Source: Lachnospiraceae bacterium
Lineage (GTDB): Bacteria > Bacillota > Clostridia > Lachnospirales > Lachnospiraceae
Direction of reading: 5' to 3'
Length of the DNA: 64,000 bases
NCBI GenBank assembly: GCA_902363555.1
Contig: CABJAM010000001.1
Span: 1,054,001 to 1,118,000, forward strand
Part shown: piece after piece, positions 56,829 through 64,000 of the stretch
Numbering within the stretch: the first letter of the stretch is position 1
How the letters are laid out: each line of letters opens with the position of its first letter
The notes under the pieces: generated by a model
The model's database searches: none
Told to the model about the DNA's origin: nothing
What the model saw: the letters and a program-made list of their open reading frames with translations, nothing else
Made by a program: the position numbers and the translations under genes

Positions 56829-58483
56829 GTCACAAGAATAAAGGGCTGCATAAACAACCGATAATGATCGCCGTAAAGCAAACCGTTTCAGAGAATGCCG
56901 GATTGGCGTGTCTGCTATTCTTAGCTGTTGCCGGCAGTGTTATTGTGGGAATCCTTCCGCCGCTGGCGCTGGAACGTATAGTGAACCTGCTGACAGATGG
57001 AAAGACATTTTCTATTGGGGTGGTTTTGCTCTATTTTCTGCTGCTTTGTGCGTCCGGCATTCTGGATGCGGGAAAGGAAAGCCTGATTACAGTATTTGGG
57101 CAGAAGGCAACCCATGAGATACGAAGCTGTATGTGCAGAAAATTAAAGACACTTCCAGCGGATTATTTTACAAAACAGGATACAGGAACAACGGTGTCCA
57201 GATTTGTAAATGATGTGGATACGGTAGAGACGCTGTTTACCTCCGGCGTCATCAGCATGATCGCAGATGCATTCCGGATGGTCAGTATTCTGGCCGTCAT
57301 CTTTATAAAAAGTCCGGGGCTTGGTATTTTACTGCTGATTGCCCTGCCCTTTTTATATCTGCTCACCCGCTGCTTTCAAAAGCGGATGCTGGCGGCGCAA
57401 CTGGATAACCGCAGAGCAGTCGGGCGGGCGAACAATCATGTGCCGGATACGATCCGAAGCATACGTATGATCCATAATCTGCACAAAGAGGATTTTATGG
57501 AGGAACGGTATGACAGTTATATCCAGGATGGTTTTCGGGCTGTGAACCGGGCTAACTTTTACGATGCTATATATTCGCCGATCATTATCACCGTCAGCGC
57601 CATATTGGTGGCAACGATGATGATCATGTCTGCCGGGGGCGGCTGGTTTATGCAGTTTTTCGGAATGTCTGTGGGCACTGCCGTTGCGGTGATCGCCTAT
57701 GTTGGGAAAATCTTTGAGCCGCTGGAAAGTATCGGAATGGAGATACAAAACATTCAGGCCGCAGCAGCAGGTATCCATCGTATCAACGAATTTATGGAGG
57801 AGCCGGAAATAACAGGAGCAGCCGGTAAGTCTGGTGAGCCGGCTGCTGAAGCTGCTGTGCCGGCGCTGAAATTGAGCAATGTGAGCTTCGGCTACGATCG
57901 GGCGCTGAAAATCCTGGCTGGCTTTAGTCTGACCGTGCAGCCGGGAGAGCATGTGACTTTAACCGGCAGAACCGGGGCGGGGAAAAGTACTGTGTTTAAG
58001 CTGCTGCTCGGCCTGTACGAACCGTGGAGCGGAAATATAGATGTTTTCGGGCAGCGGGCAGGGCAGATTCGTGAGGAAGATAAAAGGAAGCTCTTTGGCT
58101 ATGTGGAGCAGGGCTTTCACCCGATACCCGGAACCATCCTGGACCAGATCACTCTGGGGGATGCAGGCATTGGCCGCGAGCAGGCAGCGCAGGCCCTAAA
58201 AACAGCAGGACTTCTGGATACGGTTAATGAGCTGCCCCTGACTATGGATACTCCTTATACGTCGGCAATGTTTTCACAGGGGCAGATACAACTGCTCTCC
58301 ATAGCCCGTGCGGTGGCGGCAGACCCGCAGATCCTTCTGCTGGATGAAGTGACGGCAAATCTGGATTCACACACAGAGCAGAAGGTGCTGGAGGCTTTGC
58401 AGGCGGCCGCACGTCATAGGACCGTGCTGTCAATTTCCCATCGCCTGTATGAATATACCGGTGGGCGGCGCGTGGAACTGTGA
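56825..58483 (+). CDS. ABC exporter half-transporter (canonical catalytic Glu, altered signature)
   Basis: A 552-residue exporter subunit: six hydrophobic segments (about 20-320), Walker A GRTGAGKST, signature region FSQGQIQLLSIARA (SQGQ instead of SGGQ) and Walker B ILLLDEVTANLD with catalytic Glu. It is complementary to its partner: the partner has a good signature and a poor Walker B, this one the reverse. So one composite site should hydrolyse ATP and the other should mainly bind it. The C-terminus after the Walker B is short, with SHRLYEYTGGRRVEL. Confidence 0.9.
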   Translation: MSHKNKGLHKQPIMIAVKQTVSENAGLACLLFLAVAGSVIVGILPPLALERIVNLLTDGKTFSIGVVLLYFLLLCASGILDAGKESLITVFGQKATHEIRSCMCRKLKTLPADYFTKQDTGTTVSRFVNDVDTVETLFTSGVISMIADAFRMVSILAVIFIKSPGLGILLLIALPFLYLLTRCFQKRMLAAQLDNRRAVGRANNHVPDTIRSIRMIHNLHKEDFMEERYDSYIQDGFRAVNRANFYDAIYSPIIITVSAILVATMMIMSAGGGWFMQFFGMSVGTAVAVIAYVGKIFEPLESIGMEIQNIQAAAAGIHRINEFMEEPEITGAAGKSGEPAAEAAVPALKLSNVSFGYDRALKILAGFSLTVQPGEHVTLTGRTGAGKSTVFKLLLGLYEPWSGNIDVFGQRAGQIREEDKRKLFGYVEQGFHPIPGTILDQITLGDAGIGREQAAQALKTAGLLDTVNELPLTMDTPYTSAMFSQGQIQLLSIARAVAADPQILLLDEVTANLDSHTEQKVLEALQAAARHRTVLSISHRLYEYTGGRRVEL

Positions 58484-58576
58484 AAAAGGATCGCCCTATA
58501 AGGCGCCCATCCGGCTGGCGTGGGTGCAAAAAGTAACCGGCTGGCGCATGGAATTTAGCGGAAGCAAACAAATGCG

Positions 58577-58605
58577 TTGAGCGCAGATATTGGATGTGTT
58601 ATAAT
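58577..58605 (+). promoter_or_regulatory. Promoter of the LacI-family gene
   Basis: TTGAGC (58577-58582) and TATAAT (58600-58605) with a 17-nt spacer, 62 nt before the ATG. Confidence 0.75.
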
Positions 58606-58667
58606 AAAACAGTATTAATTATGTTATGGACGAGCCCAGGAGAATTACTTTAGGGGGAGAGAAAACT

Positions 58668-59693
58668 ATGGTAACGATCAAAGAAATAGCCAGCCAACTG
58701 GGCGTCAGCCCAACGACTGTATCCAATGTCATCAATGGCAGAACGGGGAAGATGTCGGCTCAGACACGACAGCGTATTGAAGACGCCCTTTGGGAAAATC
58801 ATTACAAGGTTGCGGGAAAAAGCAGCAGAGGCGTAAGCTCCGAGGAAAATATGGTGGCCGTGGCCTTCTATATGGGGATTCTCAAAGAGGTGCTCATGGA
58901 CCCCTTTTGCGGTGAGCTTCTTGGAGCCATACAAAGAGCGGTAAAAAGCCACGGACATTATATGATTTATGATGTGCCGGTGGATATCGAGGATATGGCC
59001 CGTCTGTTTGCGCCGTGGAACGTAAATGGCGGTATCGTGCTGGGTTATGAGCCGGACCAGTGCGAGCAGCTCCAGAAAAAAATTGGCAAGCCGATCGTCT
59101 TTGTGGATTCTTATTTTGGACAGGGTGAAGAACCCTACGACAATATCGGGCTCCAGGATTACGAGGGGGCCAGGGAGATCACCTCTTATATGCTTAAGAT
59201 GGGCCACCGGCGCATTGCTTTTTTCTGTGATCAAAGTCCTGCCATTGCCAGCAATTTGGAACGGCTCAGAGGATTTAAGGACGCCCTGGCGGCGTATGAT
59301 CTGAAATTTTCAGAGAAAGATTTCTATTACATGGTGCCGGATAAAAATCTCCGCCATGAAGGCTTCCGCCAGTTTGCGCGAAAAAATGCAAAGCAGTACT
59401 CAGCGGCGTTTTTTATATCGGATTACTTTGCCAATGAGGCCGTGGGTATATTTATGTCACAGGGGCTTCAGGTTCCGGATGATTTGTCGGTAACCGGATT
59501 TGATGATAATGTCTATGCCCGGTTGTCCAGGCCCATGCTGACTACCGTGCGTCAGTCACCCAGCGAAAAAGGAAAGTGCGCGGTAGAAATGCTTATGAAG
59601 CGTATCCGCGGGGAGGAGGTTTTGCTGCGCACCCTTCAATTGCCCACGGAGCTGGTCGTTCGGGATAGTGTGAAGAATATTTTGAGGTCCTGA
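58668..59693 (+). CDS. LacI-family transcriptional regulator
   Basis: A 341-residue regulator. Residues 1-50 are the LacI HTH and hinge: VTIKEIASQLGVSPTTVSNVING then KMSAQTRQRIEDAL. The remainder is a periplasmic-binding-type effector domain, with MGHRRIAFFCDQSP, VPDDLSVTGFDDNVYARLSRPMLTTVRQ (key parts VTGFDDNVYA and PMLTTVRQ). The ATG at 58668 is preceded by GGGGGAGA, whereas the upstream in-frame ATG lacks a site. It lies just upstream of the alpha-glucosidase and sugar importer genes, separated by a terminator, and is the obvious candidate to regulate them in response to an alpha-glucoside. Confidence 0.9.
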   Translation: MVTIKEIASQLGVSPTTVSNVINGRTGKMSAQTRQRIEDALWENHYKVAGKSSRGVSSEENMVAVAFYMGILKEVLMDPFCGELLGAIQRAVKSHGHYMIYDVPVDIEDMARLFAPWNVNGGIVLGYEPDQCEQLQKKIGKPIVFVDSYFGQGEEPYDNIGLQDYEGAREITSYMLKMGHRRIAFFCDQSPAIASNLERLRGFKDALAAYDLKFSEKDFYYMVPDKNLRHEGFRQFARKNAKQYSAAFFISDYFANEAVGIFMSQGLQVPDDLSVTGFDDNVYARLSRPMLTTVRQSPSEKGKCAVEMLMKRIRGEEVLLRTLQLPTELVVRDSVKNILRS

Positions 59694-59708
59694 GTCGTTA
59701 ATAAAGTG

Positions 59709-59758
59709 AAAGGTACCCGGTAATTGTGTGATATGCATAATTACCGGGTGCCTTTTTT
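59709..59758 (+). terminator. Terminator of the LacI-family gene
   Basis: AAAGGTACCCGGTAATT and AATTACCGGGTGCCTTTTTT pair over about 15 bp with one mismatch and end in six T. Confidence 0.9.
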
Positions 59759-59788
59759 GTGTGTTTTATTGGTTTTGAAAAACACTTA

Positions 59789-59817
59789 TTGATAAACCTG
59801 ACAAAACAAACTAAGAT
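59789..59817 (+). promoter_or_regulatory. Promoter of the alpha-glucosidase/sugar importer operon
   Basis: TTGATA (59789-59794) and TAAGAT (59812-59817) with a 17-nt spacer. The leader of about 120 nt down to the ATG leaves room for a LacI-type operator, but no clear palindrome was fixed by eye. Confidence 0.6.
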
Positions 59818-59939
59818 TTATTTAAAAGAAAGATACATATTTACTTACCACCCAGACATGAATCTGGAATTTTGTAACAGTTGATAGGGAAAATGTAACG
59901 AAACTCACTAAAGAAACTGAGGAAAAGGAGATGAGTGTT

Positions 59940-61574
59940 ATGCAAAACCAGGAAAAGAGACAAAATAAGAAGTGGTGGCAGCAGGCAGTGATTTATCAGA
60001 TTTATCCGAGAAGCTTTTACGACAGTAACAGCGACGGCATTGGCGACCTTCAGGGAATCATCGCAAAGCTGGATTACCTTGAGGAGCTGGGCATCGATGC
60101 CATATGGCTGTCGCCGGTCTATCGTTCGCCGCAGGATGATAATGGCTATGATATTTCCGATTATCAGGACATTGACCCGATTTTTGGAAATCTGGCGGAT
60201 ATGGATGCGCTGATCGAAGCCGCAGGAAAAAAAGGAATCCGTATTATCATGGACCTGGTGCTCAACCACACAAGCGATGAGCATCCGTGGTTTAAAGAAG
60301 CCAGAAAAAGCCGGGAAAATCCGTACCACGATTATTACGTATGGCGGGATGGCACGGAAGGCGAGTATCCGAATACACTGACATCCGCTTTTTGCGGTCC
60401 GGCCTGGGAATGGGTGCCGGAATGCGGCCAGTACTATCTGCATCAGTTTTCCGTAAAGCAGCCTGATCTGAATTGGGATAATCCAAAGCTGCGGGAAGAA
60501 ATTTATAACATGATCAACTGGTGGATCGACCGGGGCGTTGGCGGCTTCCGCCTGGATGTTATCGACCTGATCGGCAAGGAGCCGGACGCCATGATCATGG
60601 CCGAGGGGAAAATGCTCCACCCATACATAAAAGAGATGAGTGAGCGCACCTTCCATCGGGCTGATCTGGTGACCGTGGGCGAGGCATGGAGCGCCACACC
60701 GGAGCGGGCCTGGTCCTACAGTAACCCGGACGGCTCCGAGCTGTCTATGGTATTCCAGTTTGAGCACATGACCCTGGACCAGGAACCCGGGAAGTCCAAA
60801 TGGGATCTGGCCCCATTACCCTTTTTAAAATTTAAGCAGGTACTTTCAAAGTGGCAGACAAATCTGTACAACAAGGGCTGGAACAGTCTTTTCCTTGAAA
60901 ATCACGACCTGCCCCGGTGTGTTTCTCGTTTTGGCAATGACGGCAAGTACCGTCAGGAATCCGCGAAGATGCTGGCGACCCTTCTTTTCGGGATGCAGGG
61001 AACGCCGTATATTTACCAGGGGCAGGAACTGGGAATGACCAATGTCATGTTTGATATTGACGAATACAGGGACATTGAGCTGCTGAATCTGTATAAGGAG
61101 CGCAAGGCTTTAGGGTACAGTGAGGAAGAAATCATGCGTTCCATCTATGCCAAGGGGCGCGATAATGCCCGGACGCCCATGCAGTGGAGCGAGGCGGCCA
61201 ACGCCGGATTTTCCGAAGGAACGCCATGGATCCGCTGCAATCCCAATTATACGGTGATCAACGCCGAGGAGGAGCGGATCAACCAGGGTTCTGTCTTTAA
61301 TTATTATAAGAAGCTGGTGGCCTTAAGAAAAAGTGAACCGGTACTGATCGATGGCTGCTATGAGCTGCTTTGTGCGGAGGATGAGCGACTGTTTGCCTAC
61401 ACTCGGGAAAATGCAGCGGATAAAGTGCTTGTCGTTTGTAACTTCAGTGACGCGGACGTGACGTTTCCTATGTACGACCTCTGGAACGATGGGGAAGTGC
61501 TCGCCTGTAACTATGCCGCACCGGGAAATTGCGGCACACTCCGGCCCTACGAGGCTGTGATGATCAAAAAGTAA
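59940..61574 (+). CDS. GH13 alpha-glucosidase (oligo-1,6-glucosidase-like)
   Basis: A 544-residue glycoside hydrolase of family 13, cytoplasmic because no signal peptide is present. Conserved regions: VIYQIYPRSFYDSNSDGIGDL, MDLVLNHTSDEHPWF (region I), GGFRLDVIDLIGK (region II, nucleophile Asp), VGEAWS (region III, acid Glu) and LENHDLPRCVSRFGND (region IV, Asp). Region II 'DVIDLI' is typical of oligo-1,6-glucosidase/alpha-glucosidase enzymes that cleave alpha-glucosides such as isomaltose, maltose or sucrose-like substrates. The ATG at 59940 is set by AAGGAG 9 nt upstream. It is followed by an importer operon with which it likely shares a transcript. Confidence 0.93.
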   Translation: MQNQEKRQNKKWWQQAVIYQIYPRSFYDSNSDGIGDLQGIIAKLDYLEELGIDAIWLSPVYRSPQDDNGYDISDYQDIDPIFGNLADMDALIEAAGKKGIRIIMDLVLNHTSDEHPWFKEARKSRENPYHDYYVWRDGTEGEYPNTLTSAFCGPAWEWVPECGQYYLHQFSVKQPDLNWDNPKLREEIYNMINWWIDRGVGGFRLDVIDLIGKEPDAMIMAEGKMLHPYIKEMSERTFHRADLVTVGEAWSATPERAWSYSNPDGSELSMVFQFEHMTLDQEPGKSKWDLAPLPFLKFKQVLSKWQTNLYNKGWNSLFLENHDLPRCVSRFGNDGKYRQESAKMLATLLFGMQGTPYIYQGQELGMTNVMFDIDEYRDIELLNLYKERKALGYSEEEIMRSIYAKGRDNARTPMQWSEAANAGFSEGTPWIRCNPNYTVINAEEERINQGSVFNYYKKLVALRKSEPVLIDGCYELLCAEDERLFAYTRENAADKVLVVCNFSDADVTFPMYDLWNDGEVLACNYAAPGNCGTLRPYEAVMIKK

Positions 61575-61662
61575 ACGGAGGCATGGTTTAAGGGGCTGTG
61601 CGGCCGGGGATGAATGCTGTTTACATAGAGAAGCTTTAATTTAGAAAGGAGATGCGAACCTT

Positions 61663-62949
61663 ATGAAAATGAAAAAACGGACATGGACCACGCTGCTTTT
61701 AGCCGCTGTGGCAATGGCAGCGATCACCTTACTTGGTGGCTGTGGCAAGGGCGCAGATAACGGCAAGATCAAGGTGGAGCTTGTTCAGTACAAGCAGGAG
61801 GCTGTCAAGGTATTTGAGGCGCTGGCGGAAAAATTCAACGCGACACATGACGATATCGAGCTTGTTGTGGATTCGCCCAACGACGCCATGACGATTTTAA
61901 AAACCCGATTTATCCGTGAGGATTATCCGGACATCATCGGCATTGGCGGAGACATCAACTATTCCAATTTCCTCGATGCGGATATGTTTTTAGACATTTC
62001 GGATTTTGACGGCCTTGCCGATATCAACGCGGCCTATCTGGAAATGGATAAGCAGCTGGAGTTCATACCAAAGGACGGTGTGTACGGTGTTCCTTATGTG
62101 GCCAACGCCGCCGGTGTGCTCTATAACAGAGATCTTTTTGCGGAGCACGGCTGGGAGATCCCAACCAACTGGGAGGAATTTATGACGCTGTGCGATGATA
62201 TACAGGCCGCAGGTATCCAGCCCTTCTACTTCGGTTTTAAGGATACATGGACCTGTCTCGCTCCATGGAATGCCATGGCCGTGGATCTGGCGCCCGCCGA
62301 TGTATGCAGCCAGGTAAATAAAGGCCAGACCACATTTACCGAGCAGTACCGGGAAGTGGCCGAAAAGCTTATGCAGCTTCTGCCCTACGGTCCGGCCGAT
62401 CCTTTCGCTTACGGCTACAATGATGCATGTACCGCCTTTGCCCGCGGTGAGTCCGCCATGTATACGATCGGCAGCTATGCCGTGCCTCAGATCAAATCCG
62501 TAAACCCGGACATCAATCTGGATTCCTTTGTCCTTCCGGCCAATGATAATGCGGATGAAAATGTGCTCAATTCCGGTATTGACCTTCAGTTTTGCGTGAT
62601 GGAGGATACGCCGAATAAGGAAGCTGTTTACGAGGTGCTGAGATTTTTACTGGCTGACGAAAATGTTCAGTATTACCTGGATGACCAGAATGCTGTTCCG
62701 TGTAAAACCGGTGATTTTAAGCTGGCCTCTGTGCTGGATGGCGTTACCTCCTACATTAAGGAAGGTAAAATGGTCGATTACCAGGATCACCATTACCCGA
62801 CGGAAATGGCTGTGGACGCCATCATCCAGACGTATCTCATGGATAAGGATACCGATGCATTTCTTGCAAGCTTCGACAAGAACTGGCAGCGTTATAACCG
62901 TGACCTGATCCGTAAAGTTCAGGATTATGAAAACAGTCTGGCCAAATAA
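61663..62949 (+). CDS. Sugar ABC transporter substrate-binding lipoprotein (CUT1)
   Basis: A 428-residue lipoprotein. Signal peptide and lipobox ITLLGGC place Cys at about residue 27. The binding domain starts IKVELVQYKQEAVKVFEALAEKFNATH (parts IKVELVQYKQEAVKVF and EALAEKFNATH) and has GVYGVPYVANAAGVLYNRDLF and AFARGESAMYTIGSYA, all usual for CUT1 oligosaccharide-binding proteins. AAAGGAGA precedes the ATG. With the alpha-glucosidase upstream, an alpha-glucoside oligosaccharide is the likely cargo. The ATPase (MsmX/MalK type) is not in the window and is often encoded elsewhere. Confidence 0.92.
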   Translation: MKMKKRTWTTLLLAAVAMAAITLLGGCGKGADNGKIKVELVQYKQEAVKVFEALAEKFNATHDDIELVVDSPNDAMTILKTRFIREDYPDIIGIGGDINYSNFLDADMFLDISDFDGLADINAAYLEMDKQLEFIPKDGVYGVPYVANAAGVLYNRDLFAEHGWEIPTNWEEFMTLCDDIQAAGIQPFYFGFKDTWTCLAPWNAMAVDLAPADVCSQVNKGQTTFTEQYREVAEKLMQLLPYGPADPFAYGYNDACTAFARGESAMYTIGSYAVPQIKSVNPDINLDSFVLPANDNADENVLNSGIDLQFCVMEDTPNKEAVYEVLRFLLADENVQYYLDDQNAVPCKTGDFKLASVLDGVTSYIKEGKMVDYQDHHYPTEMAVDAIIQTYLMDKDTDAFLASFDKNWQRYNRDLIRKVQDYENSLAK

Positions 62950-62966
62950 GAAAGGGGAGAGCGCAG

Positions 62967-63839
62967 ATGAAAAAAACAAATGGACAAAAAAGAACCTACC
63001 TGTTAATTATCATACCCATCCTGGCCCTGTTTTTCGCCTTCAATACATTACCATTGATACAGGGTGTGATTTACAGCTTTACCAACTTCAAAGGCTATGG
63101 CAGCTATGATTTCCTTGGAATCCGAAACTATGTGGACCTGTTTCAAGATGCCCGCGTAGGAAAGTCCTATCTGTTTACATTTAAATTTGCCATCGTTACG
63201 ACCATTATCGTAAATCTCATCAGTCTGGTCCTGGCCCTTGGGCTGAACAGCAAGATCAAGGCAAAAAGTGCATTGCGGGGCGTTTACTTCCTTCCCAATG
63301 TACTGGGCGGCCTGGTCGTTGGTTACATTTTCAGTTATCTGTTTACTTATATCGTTCCGGCCATGGGCCAGATCATGGGTGTGGAAGCACTGCAGCAGAG
63401 TCTGCTTTCCAGCACGAAAACCGCCTGGTTTGCCATCGTGATCGTCTGCGCCTGGCAGTCCATTGCCATGAACACGATCATCTATATTTCCGGCCTGCAG
63501 ACCGTGCCGGAGGATGTATATGAGGCCGGCTCCATCGACGGCGCCACAGGCTGGAAGAAGTTCAAGAACCTGACCTTCCCGCTGATCATTCCGTTTTTCA
63601 CCATCAACCTCGTATTGTGCATGAAGAACTTCCTCATGGTATTTGACCAGATCATGGCATTGACCAAGGGCGGCCCGGCTCAGAGCACCGAGTCCATTTC
63701 CTACCTGATCTACAACAATGGTATGAGCGGCGGCCAGTTCGGCTTCCAGAGCGCCAATGCGGTCCTGTTCTTTGTAGTTATTGTGATCATATCCGTGTTC
63801 CAGATGAATTTCATGGGTGGTAAGGAGGAGCAGCTATGA
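62967..63839 (+). CDS. Sugar ABC transporter permease (MalF-like)
   Basis: A 290-residue integral membrane protein with six hydrophobic segments. The cytoplasmic EAA loop is EAGSIDGATGWKKFKNLTFPLI (parts EAGSIDGATGWKKF, KNLTFPLI), which docks the ATPase. It opens with FFAFNTLPLIQGVIYSFTNF, typical of the CUT1 MalF-type subunit. AAAGGGGAGAG precedes the ATG. It overlaps the next permease gene by 4 nt (ATGA). Confidence 0.93.
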   Translation: MKKTNGQKRTYLLIIIPILALFFAFNTLPLIQGVIYSFTNFKGYGSYDFLGIRNYVDLFQDARVGKSYLFTFKFAIVTTIIVNLISLVLALGLNSKIKAKSALRGVYFLPNVLGGLVVGYIFSYLFTYIVPAMGQIMGVEALQQSLLSSTKTAWFAIVIVCAWQSIAMNTIIYISGLQTVPEDVYEAGSIDGATGWKKFKNLTFPLIIPFFTINLVLCMKNFLMVFDQIMALTKGGPAQSTESISYLIYNNGMSGGQFGFQSANAVLFFVVIVIISVFQMNFMGGKEEQL

Positions 63840-64000
63840 GAAAAAATAAAGATTCGGCAAGAGTGGAAAAAACCAACTGGACAGTTACAATATTGCTCAT
63901 CATCGGCTGTCTGACCATTGCCTTTCCGTTATATATGGCCATTGTGATCGCCTTCAAGCAGCCGTCGGAGATGACCAATGATATTGCAGGCATTTTATCC
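63836..64000 (+). CDS. Sugar ABC transporter permease (MalG-like), 3' partial
   Basis: The first 55 codons are inside the window. A basic N-terminus and the helix WTVTILLIIGCLTIAFPLYM, then IVIAFKQPSEM, match the start of CUT1 MalG-type permeases. It is coupled by a 4-nt overlap to the upstream permease, with AAGGAGGAG before the ATG. The gene runs beyond the window end. Confidence 0.88.
   Translation, partial: MRKNKDSARVEKTNWTVTILLIIGCLTIAFPLYMAIVIAFKQPSEMTNDIAGILS

Noticed and set aside
59841..60767. 308-codon antisense frame opposite the alpha-glucosidase gene
   Set aside because: The plus-strand GH13 gene has all catalytic regions; the antisense frame has no family character or start signal.

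Overview
The window looks like a chromosomal segment of a gut-type Clostridia species, most likely Lachnospiraceae-like. This rests on moderate GC with AT-rich promoters, strong AGGAGG-type ribosome binding sites with some TTG/GTG starts, two T-box leaders, an AgrC/AgrA-type (GHKL/LytTR) pair, a YtvI-type membrane protein, a short-type prolyl-tRNA synthetase, and an NRPS of the class known from gut clostridia. No tRNA, rRNA, CRISPR array or intact transposase was seen. The genus was not determined.

Layout. 1-4.4 kb: the end of a flavodoxin-like gene, then an ABC ATPase/FtsX permease operon behind an operator-like repeat. 4.5-10.2 kb: a mutarotase-like gene, a 94-bp structured tandem repeat, and an AT-rich run of small accessory genes (GNAT, MazG-like, Cys-rich, DUF4406-like, DUF3795-like). 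These are followed by a repeat-rich zinc-ribbon/TPR membrane protein and a membrane-tailed HTH regulator. 10.2-13.5 kb: a minus-strand three-gene ABC importer behind a T-box leader with a UGG (Trp) specifier, so a probable tryptophan-type transporter. 13.5-15.7 kb: an orphan AgrC/AgrA-like pair. 15.9-26.8 kb: a nine-gene plus-strand cluster encoding a degenerate receiver, a membrane-anchored barrel protein, a VTC/polyphosphate-polymerase domain, DUF4956, a CotH-like kinase, a glycoside-hydrolase-like protein, a HEAT-like membrane protein, a processive-type GT2 and a surface metallophosphoesterase. It looks like an envelope or exopolymer system of unknown product.

27.0-41.0 kb: a six-gene biosynthetic operon. 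It has an 8-kb NRPS (C-A-T-C-A-T-R), a 7TM histidine kinase, a receiver-HD-GYP regulator, an acyl-AMP ligase, a stand-alone carrier protein and an Sfp-type PPTase. The set predicts an N-acyl dipeptide aldehyde, or a pyrazinone derived from it. A heterodimeric ABC exporter with its own promoter (41.1-44.8 kb) follows directly, then an MBL-fold hydrolase. 45.7-50.3 kb: a 24-bp perfect inverted repeat, a gene remnant, an exo/endonuclease/phosphatase-family protein, a small HTH regulator, an RluA-type pseudouridine synthase and an AI-2E/YtvI-type protein. 50.3-54.2 kb: T-box-controlled proS, then an AraC regulator with an EamA exporter on the minus strand.

54.2-58.5 kb: a 64-bp repeat whose two hairpins show compensatory changes between copies, then a MarR regulator with a second heterodimeric ABC exporter. 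58.6-64.0 kb: a LacI regulator, a GH13 alpha-glucosidase and a CUT1 sugar ABC importer (binding protein, first permease, start of the second), which form a probable alpha-glucoside utilisation locus cut by the window end.

The most notable parts are the NRPS operon with its built-in sensor/HD-GYP pair, the VTC-DUF4956-CotH-GT2 cluster with a pseudo-receiver at its head, the covarying structured repeats, and the many in-frame minisatellites in the NRPS and other proteins.
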